DNA of 64,000 bases from Chryseobacterium wanjuense (GTDB lineage: Bacteria; Bacteroidota; Bacteroidia; Flavobacteriales; Weeksellaceae), in contig NZ_FOIU01000001.1 of assembly GCF_900111495.1 (NCBI RefSeq), positions 930,001 to 994,000 of the forward strand, in the 5' to 3' direction. Positions within the stretch are counted from its first letter, which is position 1, and each line of letters opens with the position of its first letter. The position numbers and the translations under genes are program-made. Shown here in pieces: positions 24,925 through 33,057 of the stretch. The notes under the pieces are model-generated. The model saw only the letters and a list, made by a program, of their open reading frames with translations. It ran no database searches and was not told the DNA's origin.

Positions 24925-25183
24925 TTCTAATTTCGACGAAGGAGAAACCTACTTCCGTTATTTTAAATTAAAAGTAAATCCATTTGACCTTGGAAACTGT
25001 AGCGTTAAGAAAATGAATTCTGTAAATGTTAAGGAAATTCTAGTGTTTGAAGCGCGACACAAATTTTGAGATGAAAACAAATTTTTGAATTCGCAAGTTT
25101 AGAATTTTTAAAGAACAGAAATCATTTTTAGCAAAAGGCTCCGGTCTTGAACTTTTGGTGCTTTTGTTTCAAGACAAAAGCAC
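24925..25183 (+). other. purB upstream region: intergenic repeat and hairpin
   Basis: The 390-base gap before purB carries a 'ctaatttcgacgaaggagaaacct' word (24930-24953) of the type repeated in Chryseobacterium gaps, then ~200 bases with no gene, ending in a ten-pair hairpin gtgcttttgt / acaaaagcac (25158-25183, loop ttcaag). The purB frame stays open 33 codons into it by chance. From memory, not from a search, similar stretches precede other Chryseobacterium genes. Confidence 0.4.
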
Positions 25184-25214
25184 GTGCAGATTTTCATCTC
25201 TCACCGAAAAACCG

Positions 25215-25222
25215 TATTTTTG
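25215..25222 (+). promoter_or_regulatory. -7 box TATTTTTG of purB
   Basis: Perfect TAnnTTTG match 23 bases before the chosen ATG at 25246, which supports that start against the longer open frame. Confidence 0.5.
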
Positions 25223-25245
25223 CATATCAAAAAGTAAAAGAAAGA

Positions 25246-26673
25246 ATGAATTCCTACAAAAATCCATTGGAAGAGCGCTACTCCAGTGAAGAAATGTTGT
25301 TTAACTTCTCACACAATAACAAATTCCGTACTTGGAGACAGCTTTGGATCGCTCTTGCTGAGATCGAAAAAGACCTTGGGCTTGAAATAACAGACGAGCA
25401 GATCGCAGAGTTGAAAGCTAATGCAGAAAACATCGATTACGATAAAGCCGCTGAGTACGAAAAAAAATTCCGTCATGATGTAATGGCTCACGTTCACACG
25501 TATGGTGATGTGGCGCCTTCAGCAAAGGGAATTATTCACTTGGGAGCTACTTCGGCATTTGTAGGAGACAATACAGATTTAATTCAGATTCGCGACGGGC
25601 TTTTAATTTTAAAGAAAAAGTTGGTTAATGTTATCAAAAGTTTAGCAGATTTCGCTATTCAGTATAAAGATTTACCGACTTTAGGATTCACGCACTTCCA
25701 GCCGGCTCAGTTAACAACTGTCGGAAAAAGAGCAACACTTTGGTTACAGAGTTTGGTTCTTGACATCGAGGAGCTGGATTTCTTCCTTGAAACATTGAGG
25801 TTCAGAGGAGTAAAAGGAACGACTGGAACTGCTGCAAGTTTCCTTGAGCTTTTCAACGGTGATTATTCTAAAGTGAAGCATTTAGATAAAGAATTGTCAA
25901 AAAGATTCGGTTTCGAAAAAGTTTTCGGAGTTTCCGGGCAGACTTACGACAGAAAAATCGATGCGAAAGTAGTGGCTTTATTAGGAAATATTGCTCAATC
26001 TGCACATAAATTTACCAACGACTTACGTCTTCTTCAAAATTTGAAAGAAATTGAAGAACCATTCGAGAAAAACCAGATCGGTTCATCGGCAATGGCTTAC
26101 AAGCGTAATCCGATGAGAAGCGAAAGAATCGGAGCATTGGCAAAATACGTAATGTCTTTGACGACAAGTTCTGCAATGGTCGCTTCTACACAATGGTTTG
26201 AAAGAACATTAGACGATTCTGCAAACAAGAGATTAACAATTCCACAAGCATTTTTAGCAGTTGATGCCATTCTATTGATATGGAACAACATCATGAACGG
26301 AATTGTTGTATATCCGAACAGAATCAACAAACATATTGAAGAGGAACTTCCTTTCATGGCGACAGAATATATCATCATGGAAGAGGTGAAAGCGGGTGGT
26401 GACCGTCAGGAAATCCACGAAGTGATCAGAGTTCACTCAATGGAAGCGTCTAAAAAAGTAAAAGAAGAAGGTAAGGAAAATGACCTTATCGAAAGAATCT
26501 TAAATGACGATTCTTTAAAATTAGATAAATCAAAATTAAAAGAAGTTCTTGATCCTAAAAACTTTATCGGTTTTGCACCAATTCAGACGGAAGAATTCAT
26601 CGCGAATGAAGTTCAGCCGATTATTGATGCCAACAAAGACCTGATAGGATTAGAGGCTGATCTTAAAGTATAA
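25246..26673 (+). CDS. purB: adenylosuccinate lyase
   Basis: 475 residues from ATG 25246; the frame is open upstream to 25147, but that stretch is repeat-like and outside the family. It cleaves SAICAR to AICAR and adenylosuccinate to AMP in purine synthesis. The fumarase/aspartase superfamily signature 'GSSAMAYKRNPMRSE' is at 279-293, with 'HLGATSAFVGDNTDL' and 'TLGFTHFQPAQLTT' supplying the other active-site regions. A terminator and a TTTGTCAAAG palindrome follow. purL lies 1.1 kb downstream. Confidence 0.95.
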   Translation: MNSYKNPLEERYSSEEMLFNFSHNNKFRTWRQLWIALAEIEKDLGLEITDEQIAELKANAENIDYDKAAEYEKKFRHDVMAHVHTYGDVAPSAKGIIHLGATSAFVGDNTDLIQIRDGLLILKKKLVNVIKSLADFAIQYKDLPTLGFTHFQPAQLTTVGKRATLWLQSLVLDIEELDFFLETLRFRGVKGTTGTAASFLELFNGDYSKVKHLDKELSKRFGFEKVFGVSGQTYDRKIDAKVVALLGNIAQSAHKFTNDLRLLQNLKEIEEPFEKNQIGSSAMAYKRNPMRSERIGALAKYVMSLTTSSAMVASTQWFERTLDDSANKRLTIPQAFLAVDAILLIWNNIMNGIVVYPNRINKHIEEELPFMATEYIIMEEVKAGGDRQEIHEVIRVHSMEASKKVKEEGKENDLIERILNDDSLKLDKSKLKEVLDPKNFIGFAPIQTEEFIANEVQPIIDANKDLIGLEADLKV

Positions 26674-26678
26674 AACGA

Positions 26679-26702
26679 TATGCAGTCTTTTTGGGCTGCA
26701 TA
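26679..26702 (+). terminator. hairpin after purB
   Basis: Nine-pair stem tatgcagtc / ggctgcata with loop tttttg; only a short T stretch follows. Confidence 0.6.
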
Positions 26703-26705
26703 TTT

Positions 26706-26738
26706 ACTTTGTCAAAGTTTTTAGATCTTTGACAAAGT
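26706..26738. repeat. palindrome ACTTTGTCAAAG...CTTTGACAAAGT
   Basis: Twelve-base perfect arms separated by tttttagat. The arms are identical to those at 51946-51977, 25 kb away, and similar to 21009-21041. Confidence 0.75.
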
Positions 26739-26794
26739 TTAAAAAACAGGTGCAATCACCATCCACTAAGAAAACTGGAAATTTCATCTTGTAT

Positions 26795-27754
26795 ATGAAA
26801 AAAATACTTCTAATCATATCATTGATTCCTATACTTTCTTTTTCTCAGCAGAAAGAAGTTTTAAAGTATTTTAAATCAAAAGATTCTTTGGTTGGAGTTA
26901 AAAATCAGGACGGGAAAATCATTGTTCCTGCACAGTTCAAAGTTTTTTCATATTTGAAAGATGGAGAATTGGTAAAAGAAGAAACCATCTATTTTGATGG
27001 TGATAAGAACAATGAAAAACCTGGGAAAAATGAATGGGGATATGTCTACGACAGAAAAGGAAATTTCCTGTACAGACCTTTCTTTTATGACAACGGAGCA
27101 GATTATTTCTCTGAAGGTGTAAGAAGGTTTGTCAAAAACGGGAAAGTCGGCTTTGTAGACAGAAATGGAACAGTTATCATTCAGGCTGAACATGATTTTG
27201 TGTCACCTTTCAATTATGGATATACTGCATTTTGCGACGGTTGTGATTGGGAAAAAACGGAAGACGAACATAAAGCAATGGTAGGCGGAACGTGGGGTGT
27301 GATGAATTTCAAAGGAGAAATTATCCAGCCCGTTTCAAAATCTGAAAATACTATTGAAATTGACGGAAAATATTTCCCGAATCCATTCAGATACAATGAA
27401 AAAGAGAAGAATATTCTTCAGTTTTTCGAAAAACAAAATAAACAGCTTTCCGATATTTATTATGTTAATCATTATAATAAATTGTCTGAAAATGAAAAAA
27501 AGCTATTCTTTGAAATCGTCGAAAGACCAAAGGAAAATTTTCCATTTTATCAGATAAACAGTTATGATTACAGAAAAATGGAAGCAGGATTATCGGATTT
27601 TAAATTTTTAGTTTCAGAAGATGGTAAAAATGTGTTTGCCCTTGAATTTGAAAATGAAAAAATTCCTTTTGAAAAATGGCTGAAAAAAGAAATAAAAGAA
27701 GCCGAAAATTTTCAAAAAGAACATCCGGATAATCCGAATAAATTAAGTAAATAA
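26795..27754 (+). CDS. secreted WG-repeat protein
   Basis: 319 residues from ATG 26795, chosen because it begins a signal peptide (MKKILLIISLIPILSFS before Gln-Gln) while the longer frame adds 22 polar residues. At least three WG/KWG-type repeats are visible: 'LVGVKNQDGKIIVPAQF', 'KVGFVDRNGTVIIQAEHDFVSPF' and 'TWGVMNFKGEIIQPV'. The C-terminal ~130 residues are Lys/Glu-rich without repeats. WG repeats are probable binding surfaces; function unknown. purL starts 28 bases later. Confidence 0.8.
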   Translation: MKKILLIISLIPILSFSQQKEVLKYFKSKDSLVGVKNQDGKIIVPAQFKVFSYLKDGELVKEETIYFDGDKNNEKPGKNEWGYVYDRKGNFLYRPFFYDNGADYFSEGVRRFVKNGKVGFVDRNGTVIIQAEHDFVSPFNYGYTAFCDGCDWEKTEDEHKAMVGGTWGVMNFKGEIIQPVSKSENTIEIDGKYFPNPFRYNEKEKNILQFFEKQNKQLSDIYYVNHYNKLSENEKKLFFEIVERPKENFPFYQINSYDYRKMEAGLSDFKFLVSEDGKNVFALEFENEKIPFEKWLKKEIKEAENFQKEHPDNPNKLSK

Positions 27755-27781
27755 GTCTAATAAAATAATATCTGACATCTA

Positions 27782-30700
27782 ATGTCTCAAAACAAAAGAA
27801 TTTTCGTAGAAAAAAGAGGAATTTTCGATGTTGAAAGTCCAAAAATTTTTGATGAAGTAAAAGCGGTTGCTCCGTCTATCCAAAATGTAAAGGTGTACAA
27901 CGTTTACGATATTTTTGGATTAAATGACGGTGAATTCGAAAAGGTGGTCAACAGCACTTTCGTAGATCCGGTTACTGATATTTTGCACACAGAAAATCCG
28001 GCGAAAGGAATTAATTTCGGAATGGAATTTTTACCGGGACAATACGATCAGCGTGCAGATTCTGCGCAACAATGTATCGCTTTACTGACTGAAAATGAGA
28101 AGTCTAAAGTAAGAAGCGGAAAGTTGATCGAATTTGAAGGCGTTTCAGAATCTGATTTGGTTAAGATTAAAGATCTTTTAATCAATAAAGTAGAATCTCA
28201 GGAAAAAGATTTGTCAATTTTAGATATTCCTGCGGAAGAAGTTCCGTCAAAAGTGATAGTTCATGAAAATTTTAATTCGTTTAATTCGGATGAATTAGAG
28301 CAATTTTATAATTCTCACGGTTTTGCATTAGGTTTGGATGACTTGAAATTCATTCAGGAATATTTTAAATCTGAACAAAGAAATCCTACAGAAACTGAAC
28401 TTAAAGTTTTAGACACCTATTGGAGCGACCACTGCCGTCACACAACATTTGAAACAGAATTGTCAAATATTGAATTTGAAGGACAATTTAAACATACATT
28501 GGAAACGATTTTCAATGATTATATCGAAAAAAGAAAATTCTTAGGACGTGAATTAAAACCGATTTCTTTGATGGATTTGGCGACAGTTTGCGGAAGATAT
28601 TTCCATAAAACAGGCAATTTGGAAAACTTGGTGGTTTCTGATGAAATCAACGCTTGTACCATCCAAATCGAAGCCGAATACGATGGCAAAAAAGAACCTT
28701 GGTATTTATTATTCAAAAATGAAACCCACAATCATCCAACGGAAATTGAACCTTTTGGTGGGGCTTCAACGTGTTTAGGAGGCGCAATCAGAGATCCTTT
28801 GTCCGGACGTTCTTATGTTTTCCAGGCGATGAGATTAACGGGTGCTGCTGATGTGTTGGAGCCTGTTGATAAAACATTACCAGGAAAATTACCACAAAAA
28901 ACCATCACAAAACAGGCGGCGAACGGATATTCTTCTTATGGTAACCAAATCGGTTTGGCAACTACAATGGTTTCTGAAATCTATGATGAAGGTTACAAAG
29001 CCAAAAGAATGGAAGTTGGTTTCGTTGCCGGAGCGGTTCCTGTGGATTGGGTAAGACGTGAAAAGCCTGAAGCTGGTGATTCTATCATCATTTTAGGAGG
29101 TGCAACGGGTCGTGACGGTGTTGGTGGAGCAAGTGGAAGTTCAAAAGAACAGGACGAAACTTCGATCCACACAATGAGTTCTGAAGTTCAGAAGGGAAAT
29201 GCGGTTGAAGAACGTAAAATCCAGAGATTATTCAGAAATCCTGAAGTAACGAGATTGATTAAAAAATCAAACGACTTCGGAGCGGGAGGTGTTTCCGTAG
29301 CGATCGGTGAAATCGCTGATTCTTTGGAAGTTAATCTTGATGTTTTACCTTTAAAATATGAAGGTTTGAACGGAACTGAGCTTGCAATTTCTGAATCTCA
29401 GGAAAGAATGGCAGTTGTGGTTGAACCAAAAGATAAAGAACAGTTCATCAAGTTCTGTGAGGCTGAAAATATTGTAGCTGTTGAAGTTGCAAAAGTGACA
29501 GATTCAGGAAGAATGCAGATGTTCTGGAAAGGCGATAAAATTGTTGATCTTTCAAGAGCTTTTTTAGATACGAACGGGTGTTCAAAAAGCCAGGAGGTGA
29601 AAATTACTCACCTTAATGAAGTAAAAGAAGAAACTCCATCATTCAATGAAGAGAATTTCTTAAAAATATTAAGCGATAAAAATGTTGCTTCTCAAAAAGG
29701 TTTGTTAGAAATGTTTGATTCATCGATTGGTGCGACTACGGTTGCGATGCCTTTAGGTGGAAAATATCAGCAGACTTTAATGGAAGGAAGCGTTCAGACA
29801 TTACCAATCATCGGAGCAAAAAATATTGAAACAGTTTCTTTGGCGAGTTGGGGATTCGATGCGGAGATTTCTAAGCAGAATTCTTTGTTGGGATCTTCTT
29901 ACGCGGTGGTTGAAAGTGTTGCAAAAATCGTTGCAATGGGTGGCGATTATAAAAATATCAGATTCAGTTTCCAGGAATATTTTGAGAAATTGGGTCAAAA
30001 TCCTGAAAAATGGGGTAAACCTTTGGCTTCTCTACTTGGAGCTTATGATGCTCAGATTAATTTCGGATTGGCTGCCATCGGAGGTAAAGATTCTATGAGT
30101 GGAACATATCAGGATTTGAATGTTCCGCCAACGTTGATTTCTTTCGCTTGTGCAAACGGAGAAAAGAAAAATATTATCTCTCCTGAATTTAAAAACGAAG
30201 GAAATAAAGTATACTTCTTCAATCATGTTGCTCAGGAAAACGGGCTTCCAAATTATGATGCTTTAAAAAATATTTATGAATTAATTTTCGAAAATATCAA
30301 AGCCGGAAAAATAGTTTCAGTGAAGACGGTGAAAGAAGGCGGTGTTGCAGTTGCTTTAGCGAAAATGAGCTTCGGAAACAGATTAGGAGCTGAAATTACT
30401 GTTGATGAAAACGTTTTATTAACGAAAAATATCGGAAGCTTAATCATCGAATCAAAAGAAGAATTAAGCTATGTAAATCTTCAATTGATCGGAAAAGTTG
30501 TAGCTGACGAAGTTTTAACAATCAACCAGCAACCAACAACTATCAACAAGCTTCTAGCTGCAAACACAGACACCTTCGAAAATCTTTTCCCGACGGTTGA
30601 AAAAGAAAAATTGACGGTTGAAATTGATGAGAAATTAAACTCCATCAACCCTAGAAACATCATCATTAAAAAACACGGAATAGCTCAGCCAAAAGTATTT

Positions 30701-31477
30701 GCACCGGTTTTCCCCGGAACAAACTGCGAATATGAAACGTTGAACGCTTTCGCAAAAGAAGGTGCCGTTATCAGCAGTTTACCTTTGAAAAATATCAATC
30801 ATCAATTGTTGGATGAAAGCATTGATGCATGGGTAGAAGAAATCAAAACTTCTCAGATTTTGGCTTTCTCAGGAGGTTTCTCAGCAGGTGACGAGCCGGA
30901 TGGTTCTGCAAAATTCATCGTCAACGTGTTGAAAAATGAAAAGATGAGAAATGCAGTTCATGAATTACTGGACAGAGACGGGATGATTATCGGTATCTGT
31001 AACGGTTTCCAGGCGTTGGTAAAATCCGGATTACTGCCTTACGGAAGAATCAAGGATCTGGATGAAAATTCACCAACATTGGCTCACAACGCAATCAGAA
31101 GACATATTTCCCAGATGGTGAATGTAAGAGTGGTGAATGATGAATCGCCTTGGTTAAAAGGAATGAAAGATCAGGTTTTCACCATTCCGGTTTCTCACGG
31201 TGAAGGTCGTTTTATGGCTTCAGAAACGGAAATCCAGAAGTTGTATGAAAACGGGCAAATCGCGACGCAGTACCTTGATTTAGAAGGGAATATCGCTCAC
31301 GGAATGCCGTTTAACCCAAATAATTCATTGTTCGGAATTGAAGGAATCACGAGTCCGGACGGAAAAATATTCGGTAGAATGGGGCACCCGGAACGTTTTG
31401 CGGAAGGGCTGATGAAAAATATTCCAACTGCAAATTACCATAATGTATTCAAAAATGGAGTGGAATACTTCAAATAA
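27782..31477 (+). CDS. purL: phosphoribosylformylglycinamidine synthase, single-chain type
   Basis: 1231 residues, the large fused form. Order: N-terminal FGAM-synthase domain (~1-180), linker ('YWSDHCRHTTFETEL'), two AIRS-type ATP domains ('NHPTEIEPFGGASTCLGG', 'GATGRDGVGGASGSS') and a C-terminal glutamine amidotransferase with nucleophile Cys1073 in 'GICNGFQ' and 'GRMGHPERF' near the end. It makes FGAM from FGAR with ATP and glutamine. A short stretch of repeat-like codons (30517-30552, 'TINQQPTTINK') lies before the amidotransferase domain. Confidence 0.95.
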   Translation: MSQNKRIFVEKRGIFDVESPKIFDEVKAVAPSIQNVKVYNVYDIFGLNDGEFEKVVNSTFVDPVTDILHTENPAKGINFGMEFLPGQYDQRADSAQQCIALLTENEKSKVRSGKLIEFEGVSESDLVKIKDLLINKVESQEKDLSILDIPAEEVPSKVIVHENFNSFNSDELEQFYNSHGFALGLDDLKFIQEYFKSEQRNPTETELKVLDTYWSDHCRHTTFETELSNIEFEGQFKHTLETIFNDYIEKRKFLGRELKPISLMDLATVCGRYFHKTGNLENLVVSDEINACTIQIEAEYDGKKEPWYLLFKNETHNHPTEIEPFGGASTCLGGAIRDPLSGRSYVFQAMRLTGAADVLEPVDKTLPGKLPQKTITKQAANGYSSYGNQIGLATTMVSEIYDEGYKAKRMEVGFVAGAVPVDWVRREKPEAGDSIIILGGATGRDGVGGASGSSKEQDETSIHTMSSEVQKGNAVEERKIQRLFRNPEVTRLIKKSNDFGAGGVSVAIGEIADSLEVNLDVLPLKYEGLNGTELAISESQERMAVVVEPKDKEQFIKFCEAENIVAVEVAKVTDSGRMQMFWKGDKIVDLSRAFLDTNGCSKSQEVKITHLNEVKEETPSFNEENFLKILSDKNVASQKGLLEMFDSSIGATTVAMPLGGKYQQTLMEGSVQTLPIIGAKNIETVSLASWGFDAEISKQNSLLGSSYAVVESVAKIVAMGGDYKNIRFSFQEYFEKLGQNPEKWGKPLASLLGAYDAQINFGLAAIGGKDSMSGTYQDLNVPPTLISFACANGEKKNIISPEFKNEGNKVYFFNHVAQENGLPNYDALKNIYELIFENIKAGKIVSVKTVKEGGVAVALAKMSFGNRLGAEITVDENVLLTKNIGSLIIESKEELSYVNLQLIGKVVADEVLTINQQPTTINKLLAANTDTFENLFPTVEKEKLTVEIDEKLNSINPRNIIIKKHGIAQPKVFAPVFPGTNCEYETLNAFAKEGAVISSLPLKNINHQLLDESIDAWVEEIKTSQILAFSGGFSAGDEPDGSAKFIVNVLKNEKMRNAVHELLDRDGMIIGICNGFQALVKSGLLPYGRIKDLDENSPTLAHNAIRRHISQMVNVRVVNDESPWLKGMKDQVFTIPVSHGEGRFMASETEIQKLYENGQIATQYLDLEGNIAHGMPFNPNNSLFGIEGITSPDGKIFGRMGHPERFAEGLMKNIPTANYHNVFKNGVEYFK

Positions 31478-31498
31478 GCTGTAGGCTTTTGATTATTT

Positions 31499-31521
31499 TA
31501 ACGGGTTTTTAAAACCCGTTA
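31499..31521 (+). terminator. inverted repeat after purL
   Basis: Arms taacgggtttt / aaaacccgtta, almost without loop and followed by AGGTTTG rather than a T run; terminator function is uncertain. Confidence 0.45.
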
Positions 31522-31578
31522 GGTTTGATAAAATAAAAAAACAATTTGTAAAAATTCTTAATTGATCGACTAAAATCA

Positions 31579-31962
31579 ATGAAAAAAATAATTGCAAATA
31601 AAAAAATGACTGTCATCAATGGCAGTCATTTTTCGAATCTGGAGGGTTTTTACGAAGAAGTTTCTACTGTTTTCATGAAAGATGCCGATTGGAAAGTAGG
31701 AACTCTGGATGGTTTTAACGATGTTTTGTATGGAATTGAAACAGACATCACCTGGAAAAATTCCCAAAAGTCAAAGGAAGATTTAGGTTTTAATGTAACT
31801 AAAGAATTTTACGAAAATAAAATCAGACAGGGAAAACCTTTTAATGTTCAATTAATTCAACAAAAGCTTGATAAAATGATTGATGGAAACGGACAAACCT
31901 TATTTGAAATTTTAATCGAAATTATAGAATCGCATAAAAATATTACATTAATTTTGGATTGA
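31579..31962 (+). CDS. barstar-like ribonuclease inhibitor (orphan)
   Basis: 127 residues. 'MTVINGSHFSNLEGFYEEV' matches the start of barstar, 'GTLDGFNDVLYGI' the helix-loop that plugs the barnase active site, and 'LFEILIEIIESHKNITLILD' the C-terminal strand. Barstars bind and block barnase-type RNases in the cytosol. No barnase or polymorphic toxin gene is adjacent, so this is an orphan immunity gene. ATG 31606 would fit the family N-terminus as well as 31579; a terminator-like hairpin covers 31602-31633, across that second start. Confidence 0.78.
   Translation: MKKIIANKKMTVINGSHFSNLEGFYEEVSTVFMKDADWKVGTLDGFNDVLYGIETDITWKNSQKSKEDLGFNVTKEFYENKIRQGKPFNVQLIQQKLDKMIDGNGQTLFEILIEIIESHKNITLILD
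31602..31633 (+). promoter_or_regulatory. terminator-like hairpin inside the barstar 5' codons
   Basis: Eleven-pair perfect stem aaaaatgactg / cagtcattttt, loop tcatcaatgg, followed by CG. It would hide the alternative ATG at 31606 and could attenuate transcription or translation. Confidence 0.5.
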
Positions 31963-31970
31963 TTTTATGT

Positions 31971-32134
31971 GAACCATTAAGGTTTTAAATAAGAAATTAA
32001 GATTATTAAGCTCTATAAACTGGACTTAGTTTAAAGTTATTTTAAATTAATACAGTTAGTATTCGCGATGTCATGCTGAACCTGTCGAAGCATCTTAATC
32101 ATTCTTAACTCCTTATTTAAAACCTTAATGATTC
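31971..32134. repeat. 164-bp inverted-repeat element
   Basis: Arms 31971-32010 and 32094-32134 are imperfect reverse complements; both hold cattaaggttttaaataag without mismatch. The core carries the 'tgtcatgctgaacctgtcgaagcatct' repeat word (32069-32095). No open frame inside. It fills the gap between barstar and the gamma-glutamylcyclotransferase gene. Confidence 0.7.
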
Positions 32135-32157
32135 AAAAAAAATAAAAAAAGTTATCA

Positions 32158-32490
32158 ATGCCCAAGCTATTTTCCTACGGAACCCTACAAAAAGAACAAG
32201 TACAAATCGAAACCTTCGGAAGATTTTTACAAGGTGAAAAAGATATTCTAACAGGCTACAAACTTGAAATGTTGGAAATCACAGACCCCGAAGTTTTACG
32301 CAAAAGCAATCAAAAATACCATCCGATTTTAGCATTTTCCGGAAACGCTGAGGATGAAGTGGAAGGCGTTTTATTTGAAGTAACGGACGAAGAAATTCTT
32401 CAGGCCGATGAATATGAAGTGGATGATTATAAAAGAATTGAAACGGTTTTTAAATCTGGAAAGACTGGATTTATTTATGTTGGGAAATGA
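32158..32490 (+). CDS. gamma-glutamylcyclotransferase / AIG2-like protein
   Basis: 110 residues. 'LFSYGTLQKEQVQ' holds the YGTL substrate-binding loop (residues 7-10) of the GGCT/AIG2 fold, and 'EVTDEEILQADEYEVDDYKRI' the conserved acidic region including the likely catalytic Glu. Members cleave gamma-glutamyl amines or peptides to 5-oxoproline. The exact substrate is unknown. Cytosolic, with no signal peptide. Convergent with dgkA across a gap that holds two repeat types and no clear terminator. Confidence 0.82.
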   Translation: MPKLFSYGTLQKEQVQIETFGRFLQGEKDILTGYKLEMLEITDPEVLRKSNQKYHPILAFSGNAEDEVEGVLFEVTDEEILQADEYEVDDYKRIETVFKSGKTGFIYVGK

Positions 32491-32506
32491 TTTATTTGAA
32501 CAGGAA

Positions 32507-32611
32507 TAACACTAATTTTTTCACGAATGACACAAATATCTGTGTAAATCTGTGGAATCTGTGGGAAATTATTTGTTGAGATTGCTTCATCACTTCATTC
32601 CTCGCAATGAC
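32507..32611. repeat. two intergenic repeat types: CACTAATTTTTTCACGAAT and GAGATTGCTTC...CGCAATGAC
   Basis: The first part (acactaattttttcacgaatgacacaaat) resembles the outer segments of the repeats at 45382-45418 and 47175-47222. The second (32578-32611) is an imperfect reverse complement of 35084-35117, with few mismatches over 34 bases. Confidence 0.6.
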
Positions 32612-32619
32612 AAAGAGTA

Positions 32620-32976
32620 TCAATTAAAAACATATTTCCAATACACCAAAACTCCGACAACCACAGAAGCTGCCGTCATCAAAAGAACAGCACCCGCTGA
32701 AATATCCTTGATAAAACCAATCCTTTTGTCAAATTCCGGTTGAATGATGTCGCATATTTTTTCGATCGCCGTATTGAAAATTTCCGCAGATAAAACGCCA
32801 AAAGAAGCAATTAAAATTAAAATAGTATCAATTGCTGAAAGTTTTAAATAAAAAATCAAAAAAAGATTAACAAAAAAGGCCAGAAGCTCAATCTGGAAAT
32901 TTCTTTCATGTTTAATCATCAGGAAAACACCTCGAAAAGCATTAAAAAAACTTTTATGGATGGGAGGTTTTCGCAT
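32620..32976 (-). CDS. dgkA: diacylglycerol kinase family membrane protein
   Basis: 118 residues with three membrane helices. 'FRGVFLMIKHERNFQIELLAFF' and 'LSAEIFNTAIEKICDII' with 'RIGFIKDISAGAVLL' are the DgkA signatures; Glu and Asn of 'AEIFNTAIE' are the catalytic and metal-binding residues. In bacteria of this group the enzyme may phosphorylate undecaprenol or diacylglycerol; the sequence does not decide. A TATATTTG box lies 13 bases upstream of the start, divergent from the gene at 33058. Confidence 0.88.
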   Translation of the reverse strand: MRKPPIHKSFFNAFRGVFLMIKHERNFQIELLAFFVNLFLIFYLKLSAIDTILILIASFGVLSAEIFNTAIEKICDIIQPEFDKRIGFIKDISAGAVLLMTAASVVVGVLVYWKYVFN

Positions 32977-32988
32977 TTTTATTTTTTA

Positions 32989-32996
32989 CAAATATA
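32989..32996 (-). promoter_or_regulatory. -7 box TATATTTG of dgkA
   Basis: Minus-strand TATATTTG just upstream of the dgkA ATG (32976). It leaves almost no untranslated leader, so the transcript may start within a few bases of the codon. Confidence 0.45.
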
Positions 32997-33007
32997 GGAT
33001 AAGTATT

Positions 33008-33038
33008 TTGACGTTACCCACTTAATCAGCTATCTTTG
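33008..33038 (+). promoter_or_regulatory. flavobacterial promoter TTG-N20-TATCTTTG
   Basis: TTG (33008-33010), 20 bases, TATCTTTG (33031-33038), an excellent match to the consensus, 19 bases before the ATG at 33058. Confidence 0.7.
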
Positions 33039-33057
33039 ACGAAATTTTTTAATAGCC

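Noticed and set aside
25147..25245. 33-codon N-terminal extension of purB
   Set aside because: Adenylosuccinate lyases start near the ATG at 25246; the extension crosses a hairpin and the TATTTTTG promoter box.
31579..31962. Toxin-immunity locus around barstar
   Set aside because: No RNase, LXG, Rhs or WXG-like gene is present within several kb on either strand, so only an orphan immunity gene is claimed.
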